NCBI RefSeq assembly: GCF_000241345.1
Contig: NZ_BAED01000064.1
Location: 1 to 64,000, forward strand
DNA from: Gordonia amarae NBRC 15530
GTDB lineage: Bacteria; Actinomycetota; Actinomycetes; Mycobacteriales; Mycobacteriaceae
Direction: 5' to 3'
Length of the DNA: 64,000 nt
A program made the position numbers and the translations under genes. Shown here piece by piece: positions 35,454 to 43,485 of the stretch (positions are counted from its first letter, which is position 1; every line of letters begins with the position of its first letter). Below the pieces are notes generated by a model that was given only the letters and a program-made list of their open reading frames with translations, was not told where the DNA came from and did not search any database.

Positions 35454-35494
35454 AGGTGTGCCCGGGCCGGTCGTGACCGGTCCCGGGCACACCT
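35454..35494. terminator. Terminator hairpin after terD
   Basis: Near-perfect stem: AGGTGTGCCCGGG...CCGGTC pairs with GACCGG...CCCGGGCACACCT around a two-base loop, with one bulged base. It begins 12 bp after the terD stop on the minus strand and would limit read-through into the terC-like gene. Confidence 0.65.
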
Positions 35495-35506
35495 CGATGT
35501 GGTGGA

Positions 35507-36082
35507 TCAGACGTTGACGCCGAAGTCCTGGGCGATGCCGCGCAGGCCGGAGGCGTAGCCCTGGCCGATGGCGCGGAACTTCCAGTCGGCGCCGTGACGG
35601 TACAGCTCACCGAAGACCATCGCGGTCTCGGTGGAGGCGTCCTCGCTCAGGTCGTAGCGCGCGATCTCCTGGCCGTTGGCCTGGTTGAGGACGCGGATGT
35701 AGGCGTTGCGGACCTGACCGAACGACTGTGCGCGGGTCTCGGCGTCGTAGATCGACACCGGGAACACGATGGAGTCGATGGTCGGGGGCGTGCCCGCGAG
35801 GTCGACGTTGATGACCTCGTCGTCGCCGTCGCCGCTGCCGGTGGTGTTGTCGCCGAGGTGCTCGATGCTGCCCTCGGGCGAACGCAGGTTGTTGAAGAAC
35901 ACGAAGTGCTGGTCGGACAATGTCTTCTTGTCGGCGCCCAGCGCGATGGCGCTGGCGTCGAGGTCGAAGTCGGTGCCGGTGGTGGTCCGGACATCCCAGC
36001 CGAGGCCGACCGAGACCGCGGTGAGGCCGGGGGCCTCCTTGCTCAGCGAGACATTTCCGCCCTTGCTCAGGCTCACGCCCAT
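35507..36082 (-). CDS. terD: Classical TerD-family protein
   Basis: 191 residues, the normal length for single-domain TerD. It begins MGVSLSKGGNVSLSKE and contains LGWDVRTTTGTDFDLDAS, the full calcium-binding motif GDNTTGSGDGDDE, and the closing ETAMVFGELYRHGADWKFRAIGQG. ATG 36082 is chosen because this is the family's invariant N-terminus; the open frame continues upstream without homology-like sequence. It shares a 212-bp divergent region with the HNH nuclease. Its intact calcium site contrasts with the degenerate TerD domains encoded nearby. Confidence 0.93.
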   Translation of the reverse strand: MGVSLSKGGNVSLSKEAPGLTAVSVGLGWDVRTTTGTDFDLDASAIALGADKKTLSDQHFVFFNNLRSPEGSIEHLGDNTTGSGDGDDEVINVDLAGTPPTIDSIVFPVSIYDAETRAQSFGQVRNAYIRVLNQANGQEIARYDLSEDASTETAMVFGELYRHGADWKFRAIGQGYASGLRGIAQDFGVNV

Positions 36083-36294
36083 TGTGAATAGCCCTTCCGT
36101 TGGTGAGATGTGCCGGCAGCGGGGTGTGCCGGCGTCTGTGGTGCTGACGTCTGTCGTGCCGACAAACAACACCCGCCACTCTATGCGAACCGGGATAAGC
36201 CGGACATCGGCGAACCGGATGACACCTGTTCCGGTTACCGTGCCTGTAACAATTCCCGCGCCATCGACGGTACAGAGTCCGATGCCGTGTCGGC

Positions 36295-37638
36295 ATGGAG
36301 AACAACGAGAACGGGTGGTCGATGCCGTCAGGATTACCGGGTGCGGGATGGTTTGCCGACCCGGCGGGCAGTGGACGGATGCGCTGGTGGGACGGGTCGT
36401 CGTGGACCGATCGTTTCGCGGGGGAGGACGGGCTGTCGCCGTTCGCGCCGCCGGCCCCTCCCGCCGGTGGGCCGGGCGGGCCGCGGCGCCGGTCCCGGAA
36501 GTGGGCGTGGCCGGCCGGGGTGGGTGCGGCGATCGGCGGGCTGCTCGTCGTCGCGGGCCTTGTCGGCTCGCCGGATGACGATCCGGACCGGACGGTTGCC
36601 GCGACCTCGATCCCGGAGGGACCATCCGTCTCGCCCGGTTCGTCCAGTCCGCACCGGTCATCGACCACATCGGCCTCCGCTGTCGCCTCGACCACCCGGA
36701 TGAGCAGCCGGGATGCGACGATCGCGCTGGGCAGGCTCGATGACCTCGACGTCAAGGGCCGCGCTCCCAAGACCGGGTACAGCCGCGATGAGTTCGGCGA
36801 CCGCTGGTCCGACGACGTCGATGTCGACGGCGGCCACAACGGCTGCGACACCCGCAACGACATGCTGGGGAGCCTCGACGGGGTCACGTTCAAGCCCGGC
36901 ACCCGCGACTGTGTGGTGCTGACCGGCACGCTGCACGATCCGTACACCGGCCGCGACATCGAGTTCGCGCGCGGCGAGAAGACCTCGACGGCTGTGCAGA
37001 TCGATCACATCGTGGCCCTGTCGGACGCCTGGCAGAAGGGCGCGCAGCAGCTCACCGCCGACGACCGCCGCAACCTCGCCAATGATCCGGTGAATCTGCA
37101 GCCCACCGACGGGCCGACCAATTCCCGCAAGAGCGACGGTGACGCCGCGACCTGGCTGCCGCCGAGCCGTTCGTACCGGTGCACCTATGTCTCGCGGCAG
37201 ATCGACGTCAAGACCAAGTACCGGTTGTGGGTGACCGCGGCCGAGAAGACGGCGATGCGACGGGTCCTCGGGACGTGCGGGGCGACGGCGCCAGAATCCG
37301 ATACCCCAGAATCCGATACCCCTGAGTCTGATGTCCCGGGCGACCGCACCGGGACCACCGACCGCACCGTGGTTCCCGACCGGAGCACGGCCACCAGAAC
37401 CCCGCGGCGGGTGCTGGAGACCCCCACCGAGACCGTGGTGCCCGAGACCACCGACGAGGTGACCGAGGTCCCGGAGACGTCCGAGGACACCGTCGACACG
37501 ACCGAGGACACGGGCGGCAGCGTCTACTACGCGAACTGTTCACAGGTACGGGCGGCGGGCGCCGCACCGATCCATGCAGGTGATCCGGGCTATTCGCGCA
37601 AATTGGACCGTGACGGCGACGGGGTGGCCTGCGAGTAG
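36295..37638 (+). CDS. Membrane-tethered HNH nuclease (DUF2510-TM-DUF1524-Excalibur)
   Basis: 447 residues in four parts. A DUF2510 motif (GWFADPAGSGRMRWWDGSSWT) comes first, then one TM helix after basic RRRSRKW. The DUF1524/HNH core follows, with EKTSTAVQIDHIVALSDAW and NLQPTDGPTNSRKSD. A Pro/Glu/Thr-rich spacer with three copies of PESD-type pentapeptides leads to a C-terminal Excalibur calcium-binding motif ending DRDGDGVACE. The nuclease would face outside the membrane. ATG 36295 and 36322 are both possible. A role in DNA uptake, nutrient scavenging or killing is open. Confidence 0.84.
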   Translation: MENNENGWSMPSGLPGAGWFADPAGSGRMRWWDGSSWTDRFAGEDGLSPFAPPAPPAGGPGGPRRRSRKWAWPAGVGAAIGGLLVVAGLVGSPDDDPDRTVAATSIPEGPSVSPGSSSPHRSSTTSASAVASTTRMSSRDATIALGRLDDLDVKGRAPKTGYSRDEFGDRWSDDVDVDGGHNGCDTRNDMLGSLDGVTFKPGTRDCVVLTGTLHDPYTGRDIEFARGEKTSTAVQIDHIVALSDAWQKGAQQLTADDRRNLANDPVNLQPTDGPTNSRKSDGDAATWLPPSRSYRCTYVSRQIDVKTKYRLWVTAAEKTAMRRVLGTCGATAPESDTPESDTPESDVPGDRTGTTDRTVVPDRSTATRTPRRVLETPTETVVPETTDEVTEVPETSEDTVDTTEDTGGSVYYANCSQVRAAGAAPIHAGDPGYSRKLDRDGDGVACE

Positions 37639-37649
37639 TCCGTTCAGAC

Positions 37650-37673
37650 CATACGAATCGGATCGGCCGTATG
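37650..37673. promoter_or_regulatory. Weak dyad upstream of the CocE-type hydrolase
   Basis: CATACG and CGTATG arms (6 bp) are separated by 12 bases, 74 bp upstream of the hydrolase start. Size and spacing would fit a TetR-type operator but the arms are short. Low confidence. Confidence 0.2.
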
Positions 37674-37746
37674 ATGTGGCTCCGATAACTGCTATGGTCC
37701 TCCCGAATATGTGATATCGCATGTTCTCTTGCGGGAGGTAATAACG

Positions 37747-39798
37747 ATGCAGATGTGGCGGGGAAGCCTTCGCGCGACCGGGGTGCGGTCGGCGACGCTG
37801 GCAACGGTGGCAATGGTCACCGTCGGGCTGACAGGCGTGGGCGTGGCCGCGGCCGATCCGACGGGCGGTGCGGCGGGCAGGCAGTGGACCGCCACGCACG
37901 ACACGAAGCATCCGAAGTTCGCGGGCGTCAGCATCCAGACCGACGTGCCGATCCGGATGAGTGATGGCACCGTGCTCAAGGCGGATGTCTACCGGCCGGC
38001 CGACGCGAAGAAGCGTCCCATCGCCACCAAGACGCCGGTCATCGTCAACCTGACCCCGTACACCAAGCTGCTCACCTCGCTGGGCACGGCGACCACCGAA
38101 CACCCGATCCTCAAGCCGTTCATGGAGCAGGTGGTCTCGAAGATCCACCTGACCGGGCCGCTGCGCGGTGTTGACGGCCTGGTCGGTGCGATGCGTGACG
38201 GCGGCATGCGGACGATGATGGCCGACTACAACCTCATCCGCAGCGGCTACACCCAGGTGGTGGTCGACGTCCGCGGCACCGGATTCTCGCAGGGCACGTG
38301 GCAGGTGTTCAAGAGCCGCGAACAGCAGGACACCGTCGAGGTCATCGACTGGGCGGCCAAGCAGAAATGGTCCGACGGCAAGATCGGCATGGCCGGTGTC
38401 TCGTACTCGGGCATCAACCAGATCTACGCGGCCAAGATGGCGCCCAAGGCGCTCAAGGCGATCGTCCCGGTGGAGCCGGGCGGCGACCTCATCCGCGATG
38501 TGGTCGCGCCGGGCGGCGCGCTGGGTGTCGGGTTCCTGCCGCTGTGGCTGACGCTGGTCAACGCGACCAAGCTCATCCCCAATGTCGCGTCGATGATGAA
38601 CGGCACCTTCGACTGGAAGTGGCTGGCCGACAGGATGAGTGAGCCGGGTACCTTCTACCCGCAGCTCATGGCGGCGCTGTCCACCCCGAACATCGCGTCG
38701 ATCCCGCCGAATCTGAAGAACCTGCTGGAGACCAACTCCGACGAGCGCACCTCGTGGCAGTCGGGCGCCGACAAGATCACCGTGCCCACCATGCTCTACG
38801 GCGGCTGGTTCGATCTCTTCACCAACAGCGAGGTGAAGATGTTCAACCAGATCCCGCTGCCGCCGAGCCAGAAGAAGCTGATCATGGGCGACGGCTACCA
38901 CATGACCATCGGTGGGGGACAGTCCGGAACCAACGGCACCCCGCCCCGCCTGGATGTGCTGCAGAAGGCCTGGTTCGACAAGTGGCTCAAGGGCATCGAC
39001 AACGGCATCGACAAGTACAGTCCGGTCACCCTCAAGCAGGTGGGCGACAAGTGGATCAGCGCCGAGCAGTTCCCGCGCGCGGGGATGCAGCGGCAGCGCC
39101 TGTACCTGAGCGACAAGCGTTCGGGCACCGCGCCGTACGCGGTGCGTGACGGGTCGCTGAAGGCCGCGAAGGTCAACTCCCGTGGTCGGCTGACGGTCAG
39201 CCCGGGTCTGGCCACCATCTGCTCGCGGGACAGTGCCCAGCAGTCCATCGGCGTGGTCGCGATCCTGCCGGTGTGCTCGGACGACGCGCGGGTCTCCGAG
39301 CGGGACGCGCTGAGCTTCACCAGTGCCCCGGTGCCCACCACCCGCAGCGTGTCCGGCTACACCAATGTGCGGCTGAACACGGTGCTCGACGCGACCGACG
39401 GCTACTGGGTGGCCACGCTGAACGATGTCGCACCCGACGGCACCTCGAAGGTGCTCACCTCCGGTCAGTTGGTCACGTCGCTGCGTGCGTACGACAGCGC
39501 CAAGTCGGAGTTCGCCCCCAACGGCGACGTCATCGATCCGTACCTGAAGTTGACACTCAGTTCGCGGCAGCCGGTCACCCCCGGTAAGGCGGTCGCCGTC
39601 GACATCGGGCTGCTGCCCACCGAGGCGCTGATCAAGGCCGGTCACCGGCTGCGTGTCGACGTGTTCGCGATGAACCTGCCGCGCGGTCTGCCGCTGCGCC
39701 CGCTGCTCAACGCCTCGCAGCTCAAGCCGCAGCACATCCAGCTCGACCCGAATAACCCGAGCTTCGTGAATCTGCCGGTCTCGAAGCCTCTGGGATAG
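37747..39798 (+). CDS. Secreted CocE/NonD (S15-like) hydrolase
   Basis: 683 residues. Signal peptide with cleavage near residue 36 (GVAAA-DP). The alpha/beta-hydrolase nucleophile elbow is GVSYSG with Ser219, the CocE/X-Pro dipeptidase pattern; a WFD segment and GDGYHMT later probably supply the Asp and His. The C-terminal 200 residues form the jelly-roll domain of the family. It is exported and may act on an ester or peptide outside the cell. ATG 37747 follows a good GGGAGGT site; the slightly longer open frame would spoil the signal peptide. Confidence 0.88.
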   Translation: MQMWRGSLRATGVRSATLATVAMVTVGLTGVGVAAADPTGGAAGRQWTATHDTKHPKFAGVSIQTDVPIRMSDGTVLKADVYRPADAKKRPIATKTPVIVNLTPYTKLLTSLGTATTEHPILKPFMEQVVSKIHLTGPLRGVDGLVGAMRDGGMRTMMADYNLIRSGYTQVVVDVRGTGFSQGTWQVFKSREQQDTVEVIDWAAKQKWSDGKIGMAGVSYSGINQIYAAKMAPKALKAIVPVEPGGDLIRDVVAPGGALGVGFLPLWLTLVNATKLIPNVASMMNGTFDWKWLADRMSEPGTFYPQLMAALSTPNIASIPPNLKNLLETNSDERTSWQSGADKITVPTMLYGGWFDLFTNSEVKMFNQIPLPPSQKKLIMGDGYHMTIGGGQSGTNGTPPRLDVLQKAWFDKWLKGIDNGIDKYSPVTLKQVGDKWISAEQFPRAGMQRQRLYLSDKRSGTAPYAVRDGSLKAAKVNSRGRLTVSPGLATICSRDSAQQSIGVVAILPVCSDDARVSERDALSFTSAPVPTTRSVSGYTNVRLNTVLDATDGYWVATLNDVAPDGTSKVLTSGQLVTSLRAYDSAKSEFAPNGDVIDPYLKLTLSSRQPVTPGKAVAVDIGLLPTEALIKAGHRLRVDVFAMNLPRGLPLRPLLNASQLKPQHIQLDPNNPSFVNLPVSKPLG

Positions 39799-39863
39799 CC
39801 GGACAGCTTCAACGCCGGTTGAGGCGGTCTACGCGCCGGACAGCTTCTTCGCCGGTTGAGGCG
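39798..39863. repeat. Two imperfect 29-bp direct repeats
   Basis: The unit starting GCCGGACAGCTTC and ending GCCGGTTGAGGCG occurs at 39798-39826 and again at 39835-39863, with two mismatches. Its GGTTGAGG end is also the edge of the adjoining REP-like element, so the first copy looks like a truncated or duplicated end of that element. Confidence 0.6.
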
Positions 39864-39957
39864 TGAGGAGCGTAAGCGACGAGCCTCGAAACCTCGTGAG
39901 ATGACACTGTCGTCTCACCGGGTTTCGAGGCTCGCGAGCTCGCACCTCAACCAGCGG
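39851..39957. repeat. REP-like inverted-repeat element 1
   Basis: Left arm GCCGGTTGAGGCG...GAGCCTCGAAACC (39851-39899) and right arm TCTCACCGGGTTTCGAGG...CACCTCAACCA (39913-39953) are inverted, with their CTCGAAACC ends facing each other. It shares unit sequence with the element at 46935-47048. It fills the gap between convergent genes and supplies the TGA stop (39949-39947) of the MFS gene. Confidence 0.75.
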
Positions 39958-41263
39958 CGGGATGCTGGGCCGCGATCTGGTGATCCTCCTGGTAGGCGGC
40001 CTCGGCGAGGATCGCCTCCTCCTCCACGACGGGAACCTCCAGGACGGCCTGCTCTGCGTCCTCCCGCTCGTGCGACTGCGCCTCATGCGACTCGGTGTCG
40101 GCCTTGTTCAGGGCCGGCTGCACCAGGGTTAGGACGAGCGCGCCGACGAACGCGGTGACCGCGCCCAGCAGGAACGGCAGGTGCAGGTTGTCGTCGGTGT
40201 GCTCGACGATCTTGCCGGCCACGAACGGGGCCAGGCCGCCGCCGATGAACCGGACGAAGCCGTAGGTGGCCGAGGCGACCGGACGCGGCACCGGCGCGAT
40301 GCTCATGACGGCCGCGATGACCAGCGTGTTGTTGAGGCCGACGAAGACGCCGGAGGTGATGACGGCCGCGATGACCAGCCACTTCTGGTCGGGCCAGATG
40401 CCGATGACCAGCGAGACCACGACCATTCCGCCGAGCGCCACGTACAGCGAGCGGGCGGTGCCGAAGCGGCCCTTCATCGTGGGTGCGCCGAACACGGCGA
40501 ACAGTGCGACCAAGATGCCCCAGCCGAAGAACACCCAGCCCATCTTGATGGGGGACATGTTGATCAGGAACGGGGCGTAGCCCAGGATCGTGAAGAACGC
40601 CCAGTTGTAGAGCAGACCGACGACGCTGGTGATGGCCAGGCTGCGGTGTTTGAGCGCCACCAGCGGCTCGGTGATCGACGACTTCTTGTCCGGCTTGGGG
40701 GTCGGTTCGACGAACACGATGGTCGAGACCAGCGCGATCAGCATCAGCACCGAGACCCCGAAGAACGGCGCGCGCCAGCTCACGTCGCCGAGCAGGCCAC
40801 CGATCAGCGGGCCGGTGGCGATGCCGACGCCCAGAGCGGTCTCGTACAGCACGATCGCGCCCTCGAAGCCACCGCTGGCGGCGCCGACGATCACGGCCAG
40901 CGAGGTGGCGATGAACAGCGCGTTGCCGATGCCCCAGCCGGCGCGGAAGCCGACGATCTCGTTGATCGAGCCGCTCAGGCCCGCGGCGGCGGCGAACGCG
41001 ACGATGAGCGTCAGGCCGATGATCAGCGTCTTCTTGGCGCCGAAGCGGGAGGACACCCAGCCGGTGATGAGCATGGCGACGGCGGTGACCACCAGGTAGC
41101 TGGTGAACAGCATGGTGGTCTCGGACGGGGAGGCGTGTAGGTCGGCGGAGAGGGGCACGAGGATCGGGTCGACCAGCCCGATACCCATGAACGACACCAC
41201 ACAGGCGAAGGCGACGGCCCAGACGGCCTTCGGCTGATGGAATGCGGACGGGGAGTGAGACAT
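39947..41263 (-). CDS. MFS multidrug-type exporter
   Basis: 438 residues with 12 predicted TM helices. Motif A appears as GWVSSRFGAKKTL between helices 2 and 3, and motif C-like Gly-rich sequence GVGIATGPLIGGLLG in helix 5 is typical of drug:H+ antiporters. The last 45 residues are an acidic cytoplasmic tail (ESHEAQSHEREDAEQ). It is divergent from a MarR regulator with a dyad between the two genes, so efflux is probably induced by a MarR ligand. The C-terminal codons and stop lie within the REP-like element, so the element may have replaced the original gene end. Confidence 0.88.
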   Translation of the reverse strand: MSHSPSAFHQPKAVWAVAFACVVSFMGIGLVDPILVPLSADLHASPSETTMLFTSYLVVTAVAMLITGWVSSRFGAKKTLIIGLTLIVAFAAAAGLSGSINEIVGFRAGWGIGNALFIATSLAVIVGAASGGFEGAIVLYETALGVGIATGPLIGGLLGDVSWRAPFFGVSVLMLIALVSTIVFVEPTPKPDKKSSITEPLVALKHRSLAITSVVGLLYNWAFFTILGYAPFLINMSPIKMGWVFFGWGILVALFAVFGAPTMKGRFGTARSLYVALGGMVVVSLVIGIWPDQKWLVIAAVITSGVFVGLNNTLVIAAVMSIAPVPRPVASATYGFVRFIGGGLAPFVAGKIVEHTDDNLHLPFLLGAVTAFVGALVLTLVQPALNKADTESHEAQSHEREDAEQAVLEVPVVEEEAILAEAAYQEDHQIAAQHPAAG

Positions 41264-41268
41264 AAATA

Positions 41269-41296
41269 CATAGGTACTCTATATAGATAGACTATG
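41269..41296. promoter_or_regulatory. Candidate MarR operator
   Basis: Imperfect 28-bp palindrome: half-sites CATAGGTACTCTAT and ATAGATAGACTATG agree at 10 of 14 positions. It is AT-rich in an otherwise GC-rich stretch and lies 5 bp from the MFS start, where bound MarR would block its transcription. Confidence 0.5.
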
Positions 41297-41339
41297 CAAT
41301 TTGGCCGGGCCTCCTTCGCCGGTCCCTTACACTCGGAGC

Positions 41340-41804
41340 GTGACCAGCGAAATGGAAATACCCGGCAAAACCCTCGGCGCCGCGGCCGACGCCGAGCTGG
41401 CCGAAACCCTCTACGCACTCCTGAGCGCCATGCTGCGGCACCGGCCCAGGGAGATGAGCATGACCTCGTCGTCGACGCTCGCCGCTCTGCTCAGCGACGG
41501 CCCGATGCGGGTCACCGCCCTGGCCGCCCGGCAGGGCGTCACACAGCCGACGATGACCACGCTGGTGCATTCGCTCGAACGCGACGGCCTGGTGGTGCGC
41601 ATGCCCGATCCCGCCGACGGCAGGGCCACCCTCGTCAGGCTCACCGACGCCGGGGCCGAACTGGTCCGGGACCGCCGTCGGCAGTACGCGGAGGTGGTCG
41701 CGGGCTACGTGCGGATGCTTCCCGACGGCCGCCGCCGCAGCCTCGATGAGGCGCTGCCGGCGATCCGCGCGCTCGAAACCCTCATGCGCGGCGACCCTGC
41801 CTGA
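41340..41804 (+). CDS. MarR-family transcriptional regulator
   Basis: 154 residues. The winged helix is clear: LAALLSDGPMRVTALAARQG, recognition helix VTQPTMTTLVHSLERDGLV, and wing MPDPADGRATLVRLTDAG. It is divergent from the MFS exporter and probably represses both. The start is uncertain: GTG 41340 has GGAG only two bases upstream and ATG 41352 lies 14 bases from it. Both leave the domain intact. Confidence 0.88.
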   Translation: MTSEMEIPGKTLGAAADAELAETLYALLSAMLRHRPREMSMTSSSTLAALLSDGPMRVTALAARQGVTQPTMTTLVHSLERDGLVVRMPDPADGRATLVRLTDAGAELVRDRRRQYAEVVAGYVRMLPDGRRRSLDEALPAIRALETLMRGDPA

Positions 41805-41817
41805 TTCTCGCCGGCCG

Positions 41818-42231
41818 CTAGCCGCCGTCGGCGGTACCGATGGCCTCGTGGGTGCGGCTGTCCTCATCGGGATGCTCGGGAACCTTCACCGTGAGCACTG
41901 GCACCGTCGCGTGCAGCAGCAGCTTCTGGCTGAGACTGCCCAGCAACGCTTTTCCGATGGCCGACCGGCGCCGGATACCGATCACCAGCAGCCTCGCGTC
42001 ATGCTCGGCGATCTGCCCGAGCACCGCGTTCGCCGGGTCGTGGTCGCCGCGGCCGTCCGGGAACACCAGCTCGATCGTGAGATCACCGGCCAGGCCGCCG
42101 ACGTCGAGCGGGGTGTGGCCGGTGTTGACGGCGACGACATGTCTGTCGCGGAGTCCGCGCGCCTCATCGATCGCGGCGCGGACTGCCGCCGCGCCTTCCG
42201 GATTGTCCGATACGGCAACAACAATGGTCAT
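41818..42231 (-). CDS. Universal stress protein (UspA family)
   Basis: 137 residues. N-terminal MTIVVAVSDNPEGAAAVRAAI and the ATP-site-like segment LLVIGIRRRSAIGKALLGSLSQKLLLHATVPVLTV (G-2x-G-9x-G-type pattern with GSLS) define an ATP-binding Usp. Single domain, cytoplasmic. It is convergent with marR (14-bp gap) and divergent from the dehydrogenase gene, with no clear partner. Confidence 0.88.
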   Translation of the reverse strand: MTIVVAVSDNPEGAAAVRAAIDEARGLRDRHVVAVNTGHTPLDVGGLAGDLTIELVFPDGRGDHDPANAVLGQIAEHDARLLVIGIRRRSAIGKALLGSLSQKLLLHATVPVLTVKVPEHPDEDSRTHEAIGTADGG

Positions 42232-42305
42232 GATGCGGCTCCTGTCCGGGTGCCGATTCTACCGAGCCACCAGGCGACCAGACGACGAACCGCAAGACAG
42301 AATGT

Positions 42306-42315
42306 TAAGACATAT
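42306..42315. promoter_or_regulatory. Decamer shared with the lacI upstream region
   Basis: TAAGACATAT, 16 bp before the dehydrogenase start, is the exact reverse complement of ATATGTCTTA at 45870-45879 upstream of the LacI gene. It could be a shared operator half or promoter element of the sugar genes. The evidence is only a ten-base match. Confidence 0.2.
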
Positions 42316-42330
42316 GCCAGACTCGTTCGC

Positions 42331-43485
42331 ATGACCGACCAGATCACCGTCGCCGTCATCGGACTCGGCTGGATGGGCGCGGTTCATTCCCGCGCCTACA
42401 ACCGGCTCACCCACCACTTCGATGACTGCCCGCGGCCGGTGCTGGTGGCCGTCGCCGACGACGCGCCCGGCCGCGCCGAGGCCGCGGCGGCACGCTTCGG
42501 GGCGCGGCGCCACTGCCTCGACTGGCGGGATCTGATCACCGACCCCGATATCGACGCGGTGTCGGTGACCGTGCCCAACTTTCTGCACCGCGAGATCGGG
42601 TGCGCGGTGCTCGAGGCGGGCAAGCACCTGTGGATCGAAAAACCGGTCGGGCTCTCGGCCGCGGATGCGACGGCGGTCGCCGAGGCGGCCGCCGCGCACC
42701 ACCTGCGCACCGCGGTCGGTTTCAACTACCGGGCCGTCCCCGCAGTGCGGGCCGCGCGCACCCTCATCGCGGACGGGGCGATCGGCGACATCACCCATGC
42801 CCGCATCCGGCTGTTCAGCGACTACGCCGCCCACCCCGACGGTGCGCTGACCTGGCGATACTCCCGCGAACTCGGCGGCAACGGGGTGCTCGGCGATCTC
42901 GCCTCGCACGGCGCCGACCTCACCCGCTTCCTGCTCGGCGACATCGACGCCCTGATCGCCGACACCGCGACGTTCATCGCGCAGCGGCCCGAGCCGTCGG
43001 CCGCCACCACCGGACACCAGCTCGCGACCGGCGGCCGGCTCGGACCGGTCGAGAACGAGGACTATGTGTCCGCGCAGCTGCGGATGGCCTCCGGCGCCCG
43101 GTGCGTACTGGAGGCGAGCCGGGTGTCGGTGGGCGAGCAGAACTCGTACGGCTTCGAGATCCACGGCACCCGTGGCAGGGTCGCCTGGGACTACCGCCGG
43201 ATGGGCGAACTTCAACTCGCACAAGGGGATCACTACACCGACGCACCAGTGTCCGACGTGCACGTCGGCCCCGGCTCCGGCGACTACGCGGCCTTCCAGC
43301 CGGGTGCGGCCAACCCGATGAGCTACGACGACCTCAAGGTCATCGAGGCCCGCGGGTTCCTGCGCGCCATCGCCGGCACCGGCCCGGCCGTCGCTACCGT
43401 CGACGACGCCGTGGCCAGTGCGAAAACCCTTGATGCCATGACAGATTCGGTGGCCACAGGCAGCTGGGTCAGCCTCAGGCGGTGA
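42331..43485 (+). CDS. Gfo/Idh/MocA-family oxidoreductase A
   Basis: 384 residues. Rossmann motif VAVIGLGWMGAVHSRAY at the N-terminus, catalytic EKP in LWIEKPVGLS, and the C-terminal alpha/beta domain with GDLASHGADL carrying the Asp and His. Family enzymes oxidise sugar or cyclitol alcohols with NAD(P). It converges on a sugar isomerase, the two stops overlapping by 11 bp. The location near iol genes suggests inositol, scyllo-inositol or a related sugar as substrate. Confidence 0.87.
   Translation: MTDQITVAVIGLGWMGAVHSRAYNRLTHHFDDCPRPVLVAVADDAPGRAEAAAARFGARRHCLDWRDLITDPDIDAVSVTVPNFLHREIGCAVLEAGKHLWIEKPVGLSAADATAVAEAAAAHHLRTAVGFNYRAVPAVRAARTLIADGAIGDITHARIRLFSDYAAHPDGALTWRYSRELGGNGVLGDLASHGADLTRFLLGDIDALIADTATFIAQRPEPSAATTGHQLATGGRLGPVENEDYVSAQLRMASGARCVLEASRVSVGEQNSYGFEIHGTRGRVAWDYRRMGELQLAQGDHYTDAPVSDVHVGPGSGDYAAFQPGAANPMSYDDLKVIEARGFLRAIAGTGPAVATVDDAVASAKTLDAMTDSVATGSWVSLRR

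Noticed and set aside
37311..37334. Possible CRISPR-like or microsatellite repeat in the HNH gene
   Set aside because: Only three short PESD-type coding repeats in a Pro/Glu/Thr-rich stalk; no spacers.
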